From NCBI RefSeq assembly GCF_001553565.1, contig NZ_CP014228.1, positions 310,001 to 374,000 on the forward strand: a stretch of DNA of 64,000 bases. The letters run 5' to 3'. This DNA comes from Actinomyces radicidentis. Its GTDB lineage: Bacteria; Actinomycetota; Actinomycetes; Actinomycetales; Actinomycetaceae. The notes beneath the pieces were generated by a model. The model worked only from the letters and a program-made list of their open reading frames with translations, made no database searches and had not been told where the DNA came from. The position numbers and the translations under genes are program-made. This document shows, in pieces, positions 63,161-64,000 of this stretch; the stretch's first letter is position 1, and each line of letters starts with the position of its first letter.

Positions 63161-64000
63161 ATGCCATCCTCTGACGCCGTCGACCCACGGCTCCTCACCC
63201 AGATCCAGACCGCCACCACCCGGGTCCTGGCCGAGCTCGACCGGGTGTGCCACGAGCTGGGGGTCGTCTACGCCGTCTACGGCGGCACCGCGATCGGCGC
63301 GGTACGTCACCAGGGCTTCATCCCCTGGGACGACGACATCGACGTGTGCATGGAGCGCAAGGACTACGAGCGCTTCCTCGCTCAGGCCCCGGCCCTCATC
63401 GGTGAGGACTTCGTCATCGACAGCCAGGAGTCGAACGCCCGCTACCCCAAGACCTTCGCGATCATGGGCCTGGAAGGTACTGAGTTCGTGCCTGCCGCGG
63501 CCGCCGAGCGTTCCTACCCGATCCCCATCGGGGTGGACGTCTTCCCTCTGGACGTCATGCCCGAGGAGCCCCGCGCCTACCGCCGCCAGGCCCGCCGCTC
63601 GTGGCTGTGGGGCCGGCTGCTGTTCCTGCACGGTTCAGCCACCCCGGACACGGGCCTGGGCACCCCGCTCAGGCAGGTGGCCGACGCCGTGTTCCGCGTG
63701 ACCCACTGGGGGCTGCACGCCGCCCGGATCACCCCGAGGACCATCTACCGGAGGTGGGAGCAGGCGGCCCGGGCCAGCGAGGGAACGGACTCGCCGTGGC
63801 TCGGCGACTTCTCGACGCAGGACCCACGGCGATGGTCGATGCGACGCGACGAGCTGCTGCCGGTGCGCCGGGTCCCCTTCGGGAGCATCATGGTGGACAT
63901 CGCCCACGACTACGACGCCGTCCTGACACGAGGCTACGGTGACTACATGACGCTGCCGCCCGAGGACGAGCGGGTCAACCACAGCCCCGTGCGCATCAGC
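63161..64000 (+). CDS. licD: LicD family phosphotransferase (3' end beyond window)
   Basis: The first 280 residues of a LicD protein, open to the window edge. The motif YGGTAIGAVRHQGFIPWDDDIDV (first part at 40-51) contains the conserved aspartates D57-D59 and D61 for metal and nucleotide binding. LicD enzymes move phosphocholine from CDP-choline to a surface sugar. RBS AAGGAG lies before ATG 63161. It completes a lic-type set, so a phosphocholine-decorated envelope glycan is predicted. Confidence 0.93.
   Translation, partial: MPSSDAVDPRLLTQIQTATTRVLAELDRVCHELGVVYAVYGGTAIGAVRHQGFIPWDDDIDVCMERKDYERFLAQAPALIGEDFVIDSQESNARYPKTFAIMGLEGTEFVPAAAAERSYPIPIGVDVFPLDVMPEEPRAYRRQARRSWLWGRLLFLHGSATPDTGLGTPLRQVADAVFRVTHWGLHAARITPRTIYRRWEQAARASEGTDSPWLGDFSTQDPRRWSMRRDELLPVRRVPFGSIMVDIAHDYDAVLTRGYGDYMTLPPEDERVNHSPVRIS

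Overview
This window comes from a high-GC Gram-positive actinobacterium, most likely of the Actinomyces/Schaalia type (Actinomycetaceae). That is an inference from gene content and synteny: MtrA-MtrB-LpqB, a WhiB2-like regulator, DUF3499, DUF6912, Rv3235-like and TIGR03089 proteins, long-form HPF, and ~70% GC with GTG/ATG starts and many 4-base gene overlaps. No rRNA, tRNA or CRISPR array was seen.

Layout. (1) 1-7742: anaerobic nitrate respiration, narK (3' part) and narGHJI. narG carries an apparent frameshift near its N terminus. (2) 8048-10986: molybdate uptake, modA plus a single-frame ModB-ModC fusion, supplying the cofactor metal for NarG. (3) 11114-14524: a zinc alcohol dehydrogenase, a DUF2255 pseudogene split by an IS481-family element (12363-13436, target duplication CCTAGG), and a short-chain dehydrogenase. 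(4) 14700-20752: a compositionally foreign defence-type island with an adenine methyltransferase, a putative restriction endonuclease, a DUF262 protein and an AAA-TOPRIM (OLD-like) protein. A GC-rich, host-like hisN-type phosphatase gene sits in the middle, and all five genes are chained by 4-base overlaps. This is the most novel-looking part of the window. (5) 21026-27129: uppP, sbcD, sbcC and a DUF6912 gene.

(6) 27180-42000: TadZ/CpaE-like and SAF-domain genes, a BldC/MerR-like small regulator, a LysM protein, an Rv3235-family protein, secA, comF, hpf and the mtrA-mtrB-lpqB operon. (7) 42099-49581: a membrane-protein cluster (DUF4129, DUF4350, MoxR, DUF58, SpoIIM, RDD). (8) 49666-57926: Trm112-like, DUF3499, a metallopeptidase-like protein, DUF5719, a giant membrane glycosyltransferase, whiB and TIGR03089. 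The whiB upstream region carries repeated ACGGGTG/GGGTGAAGT elements and a 16-bp palindrome.

(9) 57980-64000: sugar activation (manA, rmlA) followed by a lic-type phosphocholine cluster: a wHTH-LicC-LicA fusion, a LicB-like transporter and licD, which is cut by the window end. The sugar-nucleotide, glycosyltransferase and phosphocholine genes together suggest a decorated cell-surface glycan.
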